Below are positions 35,107 to 43,356 of a DNA stretch of 64,000 nt, piece by piece (position 1 is the stretch's first letter; each line of letters opens with the position of its first letter). The stretch covers positions 992,001 to 1,056,000 of the forward strand of contig NZ_LN850107.1 in NCBI RefSeq assembly GCF_900070365.1, read 5' to 3'. This DNA is from Alloactinosynnema sp. L-07. Lineage in GTDB: Bacteria > Actinomycetota > Actinomycetes > Mycobacteriales > Pseudonocardiaceae. The translations under genes were made by a program, and so were the position numbers. Below the pieces are notes generated by a model, which made no database searches, was not told the DNA's origin, and worked only from the letters and a program-made list of their open reading frames with translations.

Positions 35107-36954
35107 ATGCGTATCCGAACGACCCTGTCCGCCAAGAAGACCCTTGGCGCGGGTCTCGCGGCCGCCGCGGCGATCACCGCCGCTGTGGTCATGCCCAACT
35201 CGGCCTCGGCCGCCGAGGGCACCATCCTGGCCGAGGGATCGGCCGAGGCGATCAAGGACAGCTACATCGTCGTCTTGAAAGACAACCTGACCGCGCAGGC
35301 CGACGTCTCCGGGCGCGCGGGTGACCTCGCGAGCCGTTACAACGGCAAGGTCGGCTTCACCTACCAGGCCGCGCTGCGCGGCTTCTCGGTGACCATGTCG
35401 GCCCAGCAGGCGCGCAGGCTCGCCGCCGATCCCGCTGTGTCCTATGTGGAGCAGGACCGGGCGGTCAAGATGCTCACCGACCAGCTCAACCCGACCTGGG
35501 GCCTGGACCGGGTCGACCAGCGCGACCTGCCGCTGAACCAGAAGTACACCTACAACAACGGCGCGTCGAACGTCACCGCGTACATCATCGACACTGGCAT
35601 CAACTACAACCACACCGACTTCGGCGGGCGCGCGACCTTCGGGTTCGACGCGTTCAGCGACGGCCAGAACGGCAAGGACTGCCAGGGCCACGGCACGCAC
35701 GTCGCGGGCACCGTCGGCGGCACCACCTATGGCGTGGCCAAGGAGGTCAAGCTCAAGGCCGTGCGCGTGCTCAACTGCCAGGGCGGCGGCTCGGTGTCCA
35801 CCGAGGCCGCGGGCGTCGACTGGGTGACCGCGAACGCGGTGCTCCCGGCCGTGGCCAACATGAGCCTCTACACCGGCACCGCGAACGAGCCGAGCACCGT
35901 GCTCGACACCGCGGTGAAGAACTCCATCGCCAAGGGCGTCACCTACGTCGTCGCGGCGGGCAACTTCAACGACGACTCGTGTAAGTACTCGCCGCAGCGG
36001 GTGCGCGAGACGATCAACGTCGGCAACTCGACCAGCAGCGACGCCCGCGCGTCGACCTCCAGCTATGGCGTCTGCACCGACCTGTACGCGCCGGGGTCGA
36101 GCATCGTGTCCGCATCGCACAGCAACAACAGCGGCACGGCGACGATGAGCGGCACCTCGATGGCCTCCCCGCACGTCGCGGGCGGGGCGGCGCTCTACCT
36201 GGCGGGCAACGCCGCGGCGACCCCCGCCCAGGTGCACCAGGCGATCATCGACAGCTCCACCCCGAACAAGATCACCAACCCGGGTACCGGCACCCCGAAC
36301 CGCCTGCTGTTCGTCGGCGGCGTCACGCCGGGCGGCGTCTCGGTGACCAACCCTGGCAACCAGACCTCGACGGTCGGCACGGCGATCTCGCCGCTGCAGC
36401 TCTCGGCGTCCGGCGGCAGCGCGCCGTACACCTGGTCGGCCACCGGTCTCCCAACCGGCCTGTCGATCAGCGCCTCCGGTGCCGTCAGCGGCACCCCGTC
36501 GGCGTCGGGTGTCTACAACGTGACCGCGACGGCGACCGACAGCTCCAGCCCGGCGAAGTCGGCGACGACCTCGTTCACCTGGACGATCAACACGATCGCG
36601 GGCTGCGCGCCGCAGACCAACGGCACTGACGTCGCCATCGCGGACTCGCCTGGCGCGGCTGTGACCAGCACGATCACCATGTCGGGTTGCTCGGGCAATG
36701 GTTCGGCGACCTCGAAGGTGGAGGTGCACATCAAGCACACCTGGCGTGGTGACCTGGTCATCGATCTGGTGGCGCCGGACGGCACCGCGTACCGCTTGAA
36801 GAACTCCAGCAGCTCCGACAGCGCGGACAACGTTGACGCAACCTACACGGTCAACCTGTCCTCTGAGGCCCGCAACGGTGCCTGGAAGCTCAAGGTTCAG
36901 GACGTGGCCCGGTACGACACGGGCAACATCGACACCTGGACGCTCACCCTGTAG
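35107..36954 (+). CDS. Secreted subtilisin-like S8 protease with I9 propeptide, Ig-like and P-domains
   Basis: Predicted 615 residues. ATG 35107 follows GAGGAG. Layout: signal peptide (1-~36, ending SASAAEG), inhibitor I9 propeptide (about 48-122, YIVVLKDN to YVEQDRAV), then a peptidase S8 domain with Asp162 (YIIDTG), His195 (GHGTH) and Ser351 (GTSMASPH). A putative Ig domain (VTNPGNQTSTVGT) and the C-terminal P-domain-like module follow. The catalytic domain resembles proteinase K/aqualysin-type secreted alkaline proteases. It is autonomous, with terminators before and after it, and is probably an extracellular scavenging protease. Confidence 0.94.
   Translation: MRIRTTLSAKKTLGAGLAAAAAITAAVVMPNSASAAEGTILAEGSAEAIKDSYIVVLKDNLTAQADVSGRAGDLASRYNGKVGFTYQAALRGFSVTMSAQQARRLAADPAVSYVEQDRAVKMLTDQLNPTWGLDRVDQRDLPLNQKYTYNNGASNVTAYIIDTGINYNHTDFGGRATFGFDAFSDGQNGKDCQGHGTHVAGTVGGTTYGVAKEVKLKAVRVLNCQGGGSVSTEAAGVDWVTANAVLPAVANMSLYTGTANEPSTVLDTAVKNSIAKGVTYVVAAGNFNDDSCKYSPQRVRETINVGNSTSSDARASTSSYGVCTDLYAPGSSIVSASHSNNSGTATMSGTSMASPHVAGGAALYLAGNAAATPAQVHQAIIDSSTPNKITNPGTGTPNRLLFVGGVTPGGVSVTNPGNQTSTVGTAISPLQLSASGGSAPYTWSATGLPTGLSISASGAVSGTPSASGVYNVTATATDSSSPAKSATTSFTWTINTIAGCAPQTNGTDVAIADSPGAAVTSTITMSGCSGNGSATSKVEVHIKHTWRGDLVIDLVAPDGTAYRLKNSSSSDSADNVDATYTVNLSSEARNGAWKLKVQDVARYDTGNIDTWTLTL
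36604..36954 (+). repeat. 351-bp near-identical C-terminal module (partner 34508-34858)
   Basis: The 3' ends of the M14 and S8 genes align without a single gap at an offset of 2096 bp, through both stop codons. The last ~110 bp and a central block appear identical at the DNA level, while flanking catalytic regions are unrelated. This points to recent duplication or ongoing gene conversion of a shared P-domain module. Confidence 0.85.
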
Positions 36955-36965
36955 TTCCCGCTTTC

Positions 36966-37002
36966 CGAATGCCACCCCCCACGACATCGGGGGTGGCATT
37001 CG
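36966..37002 (+). terminator. Hairpin terminator after the S8 protease gene
   Basis: CGAATGCCACCCCC (36966-36979) pairs with GGGGGTGGCATTCG (36989-37002), a 14-bp perfect stem starting 12 bp after the stop codon. Confidence 0.8.
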
Positions 37003-37040
37003 GGCTGCCCAAGGTGTCGTCCTCCGGCACGTACGATGTC

Positions 37041-37063
37041 GAACGATACGTACATCGAATGAT
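37041..37063. promoter_or_regulatory. Candidate MarR operator, site A
   Basis: This 23-bp element contains ATACGTAC and CGAATGAT and matches site B (38408-38430) at about 19 of 23 positions. It lies 15 bp before the MarR start. A shared element ahead of both the regulator and its likely target suggests autoregulated control. Confidence 0.5.
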
Positions 37064-37077
37064 GGGCAGGGCGAACG

Positions 37078-37587
37078 ATGGGCGAGCAGGATCTGCCGCT
37101 GGTGCCCGGCAGCGTGGCCGAGCACACCAGCTGCCTGCTGGTGAAGCTGGGCCAGGTCGCCTTCCGGCTCGCCGAGCGGAACCTGGCGAGCCACGAACTG
37201 CGGGTCCGCCACTACAGCATCCTGCAAGCCCTGGCCGACAACGGGCCGATGACGCAGCTGGCGCTCGGGGCGTACCTGCGCATCGACCCGGCCACGATGG
37301 TGACGAGCCTGGACGACCTGCAGACCCACGAGCGGGTCGAGCGGGTCCGTGACCCCAAGGACCGGCGCCGCTACGTCGTGGAGCTCACCAAGCTCGGGCG
37401 GAACCTGCTCGGGCCCGCCAACAACGCCCTGAACGCGCTCGACGGGGTGGTGTTCGAGGACTTGACCGACACCGAGGCGAAGACCTTGCACCGCCTGCTG
37501 TCCAAGCTGTCCAACGGCCACACCCTCCCGCACGAGTTCGACGTCGCGCGGGATCAGTCGTCCAAGAAGATGTCCAGCGCGAGCTGA
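37078..37587 (+). CDS. MarR-family transcriptional regulator
   Basis: A 169-residue MarR protein. The winged helix is clear: QALADNGPMTQLALGAYLRIDPATM, then LDDLQTHERVERVRDPKDRRRYVVELTK with the DxRxR wing. Dimerisation helices flank it. It overlaps the 3' end of the convergent SDR gene by 34 bp. The sequence just upstream contains an element repeated in the SDR/small-membrane-protein promoter region, so it probably represses itself and those genes; the ligand is unknown. Confidence 0.88.
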   Translation: MGEQDLPLVPGSVAEHTSCLLVKLGQVAFRLAERNLASHELRVRHYSILQALADNGPMTQLALGAYLRIDPATMVTSLDDLQTHERVERVRDPKDRRRYVVELTKLGRNLLGPANNALNALDGVVFEDLTDTEAKTLHRLLSKLSNGHTLPHEFDVARDQSSKKMSSAS

Positions 37588-38375
37588 CCCGTGGCACCCT
37601 CGGGCCGGTAGCGCTCCAGGTCGGTCACACCTTCGGCGACGAGCACCTCGTCGTCGATGAAGTGGTTGCCGGTGCACGCGCGCGAATCGCGGGTGAGGAC
37701 CGCGTGCGCCGCGTCGGCCACGATGGCCGGGGTCCTGGCCTGGTCGGCCCCACCGAGGATGTTGCGCACGGCCGCGGTGTCGATCAAAGTGCGCGGCCAC
37801 AGCGAGTTGGCGGCGATCCCGTCGGCGGCGAACTCGTTGGCCAAGCCGAGGGTGCACAGGCTCATGCCGTACTTCGACAGCGTGTAGGCCAGGTGCCTGC
37901 CCGGCCAGTGCGGCGCGAGGTTGAGTGGTGGCGACAGGGTCAGGATGTGTGGGTTGGCGGCGGCCCGCAGGTGGGGGATGGCGGCCTTGCTCAGCAGGAA
38001 CGTGCCGCGGGTGTTGATGTCCTGCATGAGGTCGTAGCGCCTCATGTCGACCTGCTCGGTGCCGGACAGGTCGATCGCGCTGGCGTTGTTCACCACGATG
38101 TCGATCCCGCCGAACCGCTCGACCGCCCGCGCGACCGCGGTCGCCACGTCGGCGTCCACCCGCACGTCACCGACCACGGCCAGCGCCTTGCCGCCCGCCC
38201 GCTCGATGTCCTCGGCGGCGGTGAACACGGTGCCCTGCAGCTTGGGGTGTGGCTCGGCGGTCTTGGCCAGCAGCACCACGTTGGCACCGTCCTCGGCCGC
38301 CCGCAGCGCGATCGCCAGCCCGATGCCCCGGCTGCCGCCGGACATGACGATGGTCTTGCCCGCGAGCGTGCCCAT
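37554..38375 (-). CDS. Short-chain dehydrogenase/reductase
   Basis: Predicted 273 residues; ATG 38375 follows AGGAGG. The NAD(P)-binding motif is SGGSRGIGLAIA (TGxxxGIG type), then NNAS, and a catalytic YTLSK in place of YxxxK. The Ser position precedes it in ILTLSPPLNL. Overall it resembles HSDL2-like SDRs that act on fatty-acyl or steroid-like substrates; the true substrate is unknown. It is convergent with the MarR gene and divergent from a small membrane protein, sharing operator-like site B. Confidence 0.87.
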   Translation of the reverse strand: MGTLAGKTIVMSGGSRGIGLAIALRAAEDGANVVLLAKTAEPHPKLQGTVFTAAEDIERAGGKALAVVGDVRVDADVATAVARAVERFGGIDIVVNNASAIDLSGTEQVDMRRYDLMQDINTRGTFLLSKAAIPHLRAAANPHILTLSPPLNLAPHWPGRHLAYTLSKYGMSLCTLGLANEFAADGIAANSLWPRTLIDTAAVRNILGGADQARTPAIVADAAHAVLTRDSRACTGNHFIDDEVLVAEGVTDLERYRPEGATGQLALDIFLDD

Positions 38376-38407
38376 ATGGTGCCTCCTGTGACGTCGGTTG
38401 GTCCTGC

Positions 38408-38430
38408 GAATAATACGTACCACGAATGAT
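38408..38430. promoter_or_regulatory. Candidate MarR operator, site B
   Basis: The element carries ATACGTAC and CGAATGAT, matching site A upstream of the MarR gene. It lies between the divergent SDR (start 38375) and the small membrane protein (start 38528). Confidence 0.5.
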
Positions 38431-38527
38431 ATGTTTCCCCTATGGTTTAGTGGTCGAAGGAACCGACGACGTCCGGGGTGTACAAAGGCACCATCGCCGC
38501 GACGTGCGGCCGATCCGAAGGAGCGCC

Positions 38528-38773
38528 ATGTCCCGCCTGCTCGGAATCTCGCTCGCTCTGACCGGGGCCGCGCACTTCGTCGTGCCCAAGGCGTTCGAGT
38601 CGGTGTCGCGGATGGCGTTTCCGGAGGAGACCGGGCGCTGGATCAAGCGAAACGGGGCCACCGAACTGGCGATCGGGCTAGCGCTGACCGCCGACCGCAC
38701 CCGCACGGCAGGCGCGGTCGGCCTGGTCGCCTACGGCGCGTGGCTGGGATCGCGGCTGCTCAAGAACCGTTGA
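38528..38773 (+). CDS. Small membrane protein of unknown function
   Basis: An 81-residue protein; ATG 38528 has GAAGGAG ahead. Hydrophobic segments ISLALTGAAHFVV and AGAVGLVAYGAWLGSRLL flank a polar loop (PEETGRWIKRNGATELAIG). The pattern resembles DoxX-like or DUF4267-like small membrane proteins. Its 3' end overlaps the convergent crotonase gene by 14 bp. Confidence 0.7.
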   Translation: MSRLLGISLALTGAAHFVVPKAFESVSRMAFPEETGRWIKRNGATELAIGLALTADRTRTAGAVGLVAYGAWLGSRLLKNR

Positions 38774-39755
38774 CCTGGCGTTTGTGGTCGCCGAAAGGTT
38801 CGTCGCGTTCGCGGACGGCCTCGCGGAAGCCCACGGTCATCGCGCGCCGCTGGAAGGCGTATCCCTCCCTGGTGTGGCGGGAGACGCCGTCGAACACCGT
38901 GCTGATCATGGTCGAGTTCTGCACGCCCTGGGCCAGCAAAGCGCTGTTCAGTGCCAGCTTGACCATCATCAGCTGGTTCACCGGCATCATCGCGATCTTG
39001 TCGACCAGGCGCTCGGTCACCGCGTCCAGGTCCTCGATCGGGGCGGACTCGACGGCCAGTCCCCACTCGGCGGCCTGGGTGCCGGTGATGCAGTCGCCGG
39101 TGAGGAGCAGGCGCTTGGCGCGCTGGTCCCCGAGGCGGTGTGACCACATGCCCGCGGCGGGGACGCCCCAGACGCGGGTGGGCGGGTACCCGATCTTGGT
39201 GTCGTCGGCGGCGACGATCAAGTCGCAGTACAGGGCGATGTCCGTGCCGCCCGCGACGCAGAAGCCGTGGAGTTTGGCCACGGTCGGCTTGTTCGCGTGC
39301 AGCAGGCTGGAAAAGCCGCGGTTGAAGCGGCTCATCATCGCGTAGTCGGCCATCGGGTCCCAGGTGCTTCCCGGCACGTGGTTGCGGGCCTGGACCACCG
39401 GGTCGACGACGCTGCCGACCTGGGCGTCCCGGCCGTCGGGCGCCCAGCCGTTCTCCGCGTAGATCGACAGGTCGTAGCCGCCGCAGAAGCCCTTGCCCCG
39501 GCCGCTGAGCAGGATCACGTGCACGCGCGGGTCCAGGTCGGCCCGCTCGACGGCGGCGGTGAGGTCGGCGGGGGTGTCCGCGGTGATGGCGTTGCCGCGT
39601 TCGGGGCGGTTGAAGGTGATGCGGGCGACGCGGCCGGTCACCTCGTAGGTCAGGGTGGCGTAAGCGACCTCGGTGTCCGGGCGGGGGCGGTCGGCGAACA
39701 GGGAGTCCTCGCCCTCGGTCCAGCCCTGGCGCCACGGAGCCGTGTTGTCTGACAT
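38760..39755 (-). CDS. Enoyl-CoA hydratase/isomerase (crotonase) family protein
   Basis: A 331-residue crotonase-fold protein, longer than the usual ~260 because of an insert after GKGFCGGYDLS (about residues 95-140). The oxyanion segments are RGKGFCGGYDLS and HGFCVAGGTDIALYCDLI. The second active-site carboxylate position reads PPTRVWGVP rather than the Glu typical of hydratases, so isomerase, dehydratase or another reaction is possible. It lies 13 bp downstream of an acyl-CoA dehydrogenase, and both probably take part in acyl-CoA breakdown. Confidence 0.85.
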   Translation of the reverse strand: MSDNTAPWRQGWTEGEDSLFADRPRPDTEVAYATLTYEVTGRVARITFNRPERGNAITADTPADLTAAVERADLDPRVHVILLSGRGKGFCGGYDLSIYAENGWAPDGRDAQVGSVVDPVVQARNHVPGSTWDPMADYAMMSRFNRGFSSLLHANKPTVAKLHGFCVAGGTDIALYCDLIVAADDTKIGYPPTRVWGVPAAGMWSHRLGDQRAKRLLLTGDCITGTQAAEWGLAVESAPIEDLDAVTERLVDKIAMMPVNQLMMVKLALNSALLAQGVQNSTMISTVFDGVSRHTREGYAFQRRAMTVGFREAVRERDEPFGDHKRQVNGS

Positions 39756-39768
39756 GGGGGACTCCTGC

Positions 39769-41391
39769 TCAGTGGGGGAGGGCGCGGGTGAGGATCGCGT
39801 CGACGTCGGCGGTGGTGGGCAGGGTGCCGAAGGCGTGGCCCCAGTCGCCGCCGAGGCGGGTGGCGCAGAAGGCGTCGGCGACGGCGGCGGGGGCGTGGCG
39901 GACCAGCAGGGAACCCTGCAGTGCCAACGCCATCAGCTCGACCAGGCGGCGGGAACGGCTCTCGATACCCTCAAGATCGGACAGTTCCGCGCCCAGTCGG
40001 GTCACCGCGGCGTCGAGGTGGGTGTTGGCGCCGGTGGACAGTGACAGCTCCGCGATCAGTGCCTCCGCTGTCGAGGGCTCCTTGGCCAGCGCGCGCAGCA
40101 CGTCGAGCGCGTTGACGTTGCCCGAACCCTCCCAAATGGACAGAAGGGGCGCCTCCCGGTAGAGGCGCGGCATGCCGGACTCCTCGACGTACCCGTTGCC
40201 GCCCAGACATTCCAGGGCCTCGGCCGTGAACGCCGGGCCGCGCTTGGTGACCCAGTACTTGCCCACCGCCGTGGCGATGCGGCGGAACGCGGTCTCGGAC
40301 TCGTCGCCGCGCACGGCTCGGTCGGCCGCGCCCGCCAGCCGCAGTGCGAGGGTCGTGGCGGCCTCGGACTCGATGGCGAGGTCGGCCAGGACGTTGCGCA
40401 TCAGCGGCTGGTCGATGAGGTTTGCCCCGAAGGCGGCGCGGTGGCGGGTGTGGTGGCCCGCCTCGACCAGTGCCTTGCGCATGATCGCCGACGTGCCGAT
40501 CACGCAGTCCAGGCGGGTGAAGTTGACCATCTCGATGATCGTCTTGACGCCGCGACCCTCCGCGCCGACCAGCCACGCCACCGTGTGGTCGAACTCCGGC
40601 TCCGACGAGGCGTTGGAGCGGTTGCCGAGCTTGTCCTTGAGGCGCTGGATGCGGAAGGTGTTGCGGGTGCCGTCGGGCAGGATCCGGGGGACCAGGAAAC
40701 AGGACAGGCCACCCGGTGTCTGCGCCAGGACCAGGAACACGTCGCACATCGGCGCCGAGGTGAACCACTTGTGGCCGGTGAGGGTGTAGACGCCGGGTTC
40801 GGCGGTCGGGGTGGCCGCGGTGGTGTTGGTGCGGACGTCGGAGCCGCCCTGCTTCTCGGTCATCCCCATGCCCGCGAGGATCCCGCGCTTGGTGGTCGGG
40901 ATCCGCAGGCCGGGGTCGTATTCGCGGCTGACCAGCAGCGGCTCGTAGATCGCGGCGAGGTCGGGCTGGTGGCGCAGCGCGGGCACCACGGCGTAGGTCA
41001 TCGACACCGGGCAGCCGTGCCCGGCCTCGGTGTGCCCCCACACCAGGGCGCCCGCCGCACGGGCCACGTGTCCGCCCGCGCGGTTGTCGGCCCACACCGA
41101 CGCGGCCCCCTCGACGACGGCGACGCGCATGAGGCTGTGCCAGCTGGGGTGGAACTCGACCTCGTCGATCCGGTTGCCGTAGCGGTCGTGCGTGCGCAGC
41201 TCAGGGGGATACCGGTTGGCCTGCTCGGCCCAGGCCTGGGCCTCCTCGCCGCCCGCGAGCTTGCCCAGCCGCCGCACGTCGTCCTCGGCCCAGCTGGCGC
41301 CCTCACGGCGCAGACCTTCGATCAGGGCGACATCGTCGGCCGCGTCATAGGGGGTCAGCGGGGGAGCCTGGTTGTCGACCTGATGCGTCAT
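39769..41391 (-). CDS. Acyl-CoA dehydrogenase, AidB-like subfamily
   Basis: A 540-residue flavoprotein. It shows GMGMTEKQGGSDVRTNTT (FAD/substrate loop), GHKWFTSAPMCDVFLVLA, and the C-terminal ECLGGNGYVEESGMPRLYREAPLLSIWEG, the arrangement of AidB/isovaleryl-type acyl-CoA dehydrogenases. AidB itself binds DNA in alkylation stress, but close actinobacterial relatives sit in acyl-CoA degradation operons. The neighbouring crotonase and the divergent PaaX-type regulator favour a catabolic role here. It is the first gene of the two-gene operon. Confidence 0.87.
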   Translation of the reverse strand: MTHQVDNQAPPLTPYDAADDVALIEGLRREGASWAEDDVRRLGKLAGGEEAQAWAEQANRYPPELRTHDRYGNRIDEVEFHPSWHSLMRVAVVEGAASVWADNRAGGHVARAAGALVWGHTEAGHGCPVSMTYAVVPALRHQPDLAAIYEPLLVSREYDPGLRIPTTKRGILAGMGMTEKQGGSDVRTNTTAATPTAEPGVYTLTGHKWFTSAPMCDVFLVLAQTPGGLSCFLVPRILPDGTRNTFRIQRLKDKLGNRSNASSEPEFDHTVAWLVGAEGRGVKTIIEMVNFTRLDCVIGTSAIMRKALVEAGHHTRHRAAFGANLIDQPLMRNVLADLAIESEAATTLALRLAGAADRAVRGDESETAFRRIATAVGKYWVTKRGPAFTAEALECLGGNGYVEESGMPRLYREAPLLSIWEGSGNVNALDVLRALAKEPSTAEALIAELSLSTGANTHLDAAVTRLGAELSDLEGIESRSRRLVELMALALQGSLLVRHAPAAVADAFCATRLGGDWGHAFGTLPTTADVDAILTRALPH

Positions 41392-41474
41392 GACCGCATA
41401 TTACGTTCACTCTGCGACCGCAGCAAGGGTGTAATGGTCGTGGGGGTGGTGAGCGCGTTCGGCACAATGGCCGG

Positions 41475-42218
41475 ATGCGGAGCGACTCGGTCAAGCTGCG
41501 GCCACTCTCGGCGCGATCGGTCGTGCTGAGCCTGCTGCTCGGCGCCCACCCCCCGGAACTCCCGGTCACCGACCTCGTCCGCGGCGTCGAGCGCCTCGGG
41601 GTGTCCGAACCGACCGTCCGCGTCGCGCTGAGCCGCATGGTCGCCGCGGGCGACCTGGTCCGAACCGACGCCGTCTGCCGCCTCAGCGACCGCCTGGTCG
41701 ACCGCCAGCGCCGTCAGGACGAGTCGGTCGAGCCGCAAACCAAGGCCTGGCGGGGTCAGTGGGAGCTGGTGGTCATCACCACCACCGGCCGAGGACCCGC
41801 CGACCGCGCCGAACTGCGCTCCGACCTGGCGGGACTGCGGCTCGCCGAACTCCGCGAAGGCCTGTGGCTGCGGCCCGCCAACCTCCGGCGATCCTGGCCC
41901 GAACACGTGAACTCCGTGGTGGAGCACTTCACCGCCCGGCCGGAGGAGGAGCCCAAGGTGCTCGCCGCCCGCCTGTGGCCGCTGGCCGAGTGGGCGGCGA
42001 CGGCCAAGGCGCTGCTCAACCACTTCACCACGGCGTCCGACCCCGCGGTGCGCCTGACCGCGGCGGCCGCGATCGTGCGCCACCTGCTCGCCGACCCGGT
42101 CCTGCCCGCTGAACTCCTACCGGCTGACTGGCCCGCCGACGCGTTGCGGGAGGCGTACGCGGGTTACCGGGTCGAACTGGGCGACCTCGCCCGCGGCGCT
42201 CGGTCCGGTCTCACCTGA
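41475..42218 (+). CDS. PaaX-family transcriptional regulator
   Basis: A 247-residue protein with the PaaX organisation: an N-terminal winged helix (SARSVVLSLLLGAHPPELPV, VSEPTVRVALSRMVAAGDL), a central Cas2-like/ferredoxin-fold domain beginning WRGQWELVVIT, and a C-terminal helical part. PaaX proteins repress aromatic-acid or acyl-CoA catabolic operons and respond to CoA thioesters. It is divergent from the acyl-CoA dehydrogenase gene (83 bp gap), which it probably controls. Confidence 0.88.
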   Translation: MRSDSVKLRPLSARSVVLSLLLGAHPPELPVTDLVRGVERLGVSEPTVRVALSRMVAAGDLVRTDAVCRLSDRLVDRQRRQDESVEPQTKAWRGQWELVVITTTGRGPADRAELRSDLAGLRLAELREGLWLRPANLRRSWPEHVNSVVEHFTARPEEEPKVLAARLWPLAEWAATAKALLNHFTTASDPAVRLTAAAAIVRHLLADPVLPAELLPADWPADALREAYAGYRVELGDLARGARSGLT

Positions 42219-42279
42219 TGGGCGGCCGGATCCGGGCACGGCAGGATCGGGGACCTCGACCCGGGCAGGCGACCGGGGC

Positions 42280-42711
42280 GTGCTGTTCGCCCACGGCGAC
42301 CAGGGTGGCGGCTATGTTGTGTCCATTGAGGACGGACTGGTTGTGTTGGCCTACAACGCTTATGGCGTCATGCACCGATCCGAGCCGATCGCGCTGCCCG
42401 AAGGTGAGACCAGAGTCGCGCTGGAGGCCGAGGCGCTGCCGGAGTTCCGCTGGGCGCTGCGGCTGCGGGTCGGCGCGGCGGCGGGTGAGCTGGGACCGGC
42501 GCCGATGATGATCGGGATGGCACCGTTCACCGGGATCAGCGTCGGAGCCGATCGCGGTGGCCCGGTCGACTGGGTGGGCTACGAGCGGGAGAAGTCGTTC
42601 CCCTACACCGGAACGCTGCTGTCCGTCCGGTACGAGCCGGGAAAGCAGGCCGACTACGACCCCGCGCTGCTGGCCCGCCTGTGGGCCGAGGCGGAGCGAC
42701 TGACGCCCTAA
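42280..42711 (+). pseudogene. C-terminal fragment of an arylsulfatase
   Basis: About 143 residues resemble the C-terminal subdomain of large arylsulfatases: GVLFAHGDQGGGYVVSIEDG, then LAYNAYG, and FTGISVGADRGGPVDW. The catalytic N-terminal domain with its CxPxR formylglycine motif is absent, and the upstream frame runs into the PaaX gene end without a recognisable start. It therefore looks like a remnant of a deleted sulfatase gene. A small independently expressed protein from GTG 42280 cannot be excluded. The stop overlaps that of the EF-hand gene. Confidence 0.55.
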
Positions 42712-43262
42712 GGGAGTGCGCCGAGCAGCCAGCCGCCCGAGCCTTCGGGGTCCTCGTCGAAATAGAAGCCGTGGATGGCGCGCAGCAGGTCCTCGGTGCC
42801 GATGAGGCCGTCGGTGTCGGTGTCGAGCCTGCGGTGCACCGTGCGGGCGTCCTCCTCGGGGAGGTCCATCAGCGCGCCGGTCCAGCGGATGTGCTCCTCC
42901 ACGTTGAGCTTGCCATCGTTGGTGTCGACGACGGCCATGACCGCGTCCAGGAACGGGCGGTACCCGGCCTCGAACGACTCCTCGGTCACCAGCAGGTCCG
43001 CGGCGAAGGCGGCCTTGTACTCGTCGACGGAGATCGCGCTGTCCTCATCGGCGTCCGCCGCGTCCGCGAGCCTGCCCCACAGGTCCAGGCTCAGCTCCAG
43101 CAGCCGCCGCCGCGCCGGGGAGTCGGGTCCGTGCCCGAACTCGCGGGCGAGGCGGATCGCGGAGGTCTCGAAGTCGGCGCGGTCGATGTCGCCGTCGCCG
43201 TCGATGTCGAAGGTCTGGAAGCGGCGGGCGAGCTTGCGCTCCAAGAACGGCGAGATCTCCAT
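42708..43262 (-). CDS. EF-hand calcium-binding protein (calerythrin-like)
   Basis: A 184-residue protein with four EF-hand positions: DIDGDGDIDRADF (~20), DADEDSAISVDEY (~72), a degenerate DTNDGKLNVEEH (~113), and DTDTDGLIGTEDL (~146). Spacing and length match the sarcoplasmic-type calcium-binding proteins of actinomycetes, such as calerythrin, which buffer or sense cytosolic calcium. The third loop has lost a position. It is read toward a convergent sulfatase remnant, with overlapping stops. Confidence 0.88.
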   Translation of the reverse strand: MEISPFLERKLARRFQTFDIDGDGDIDRADFETSAIRLAREFGHGPDSPARRRLLELSLDLWGRLADAADADEDSAISVDEYKAAFAADLLVTEESFEAGYRPFLDAVMAVVDTNDGKLNVEEHIRWTGALMDLPEEDARTVHRRLDTDTDGLIGTEDLLRAIHGFYFDEDPEGSGGWLLGALP

Positions 43263-43310
43263 GGCTGCCTCTCGGAGTCGGGAAGTTGATCTTTCTGGAC
43301 ACTAGCAAGA

Positions 43311-43340
43311 AACCGCCAGGTGATGATCCACCTGGCGGTT
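43311..43340 (-). terminator. Hairpin terminator after the giant surface-protein gene
   Basis: AACCGCCAGGTG (43311-43322) pairs with CACCTGGCGGTT (43329-43340), a 12-bp perfect stem. On the minus strand it is followed by TTCTT. It lies 17 bp beyond the stop of the 1750-residue gene. Confidence 0.75.
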
Positions 43341-43356
43341 CCTTGGGCGCTACCGA

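Noticed and set aside
35038..37857. A 939-codon open frame on the minus strand across the S8 protease
   Set aside because: It is antisense to a clearly real secreted protease with full catalytic triad and terminator; long antisense frames are expected at this G+C, and the translation is Arg/Val/Gly-rich without domains.
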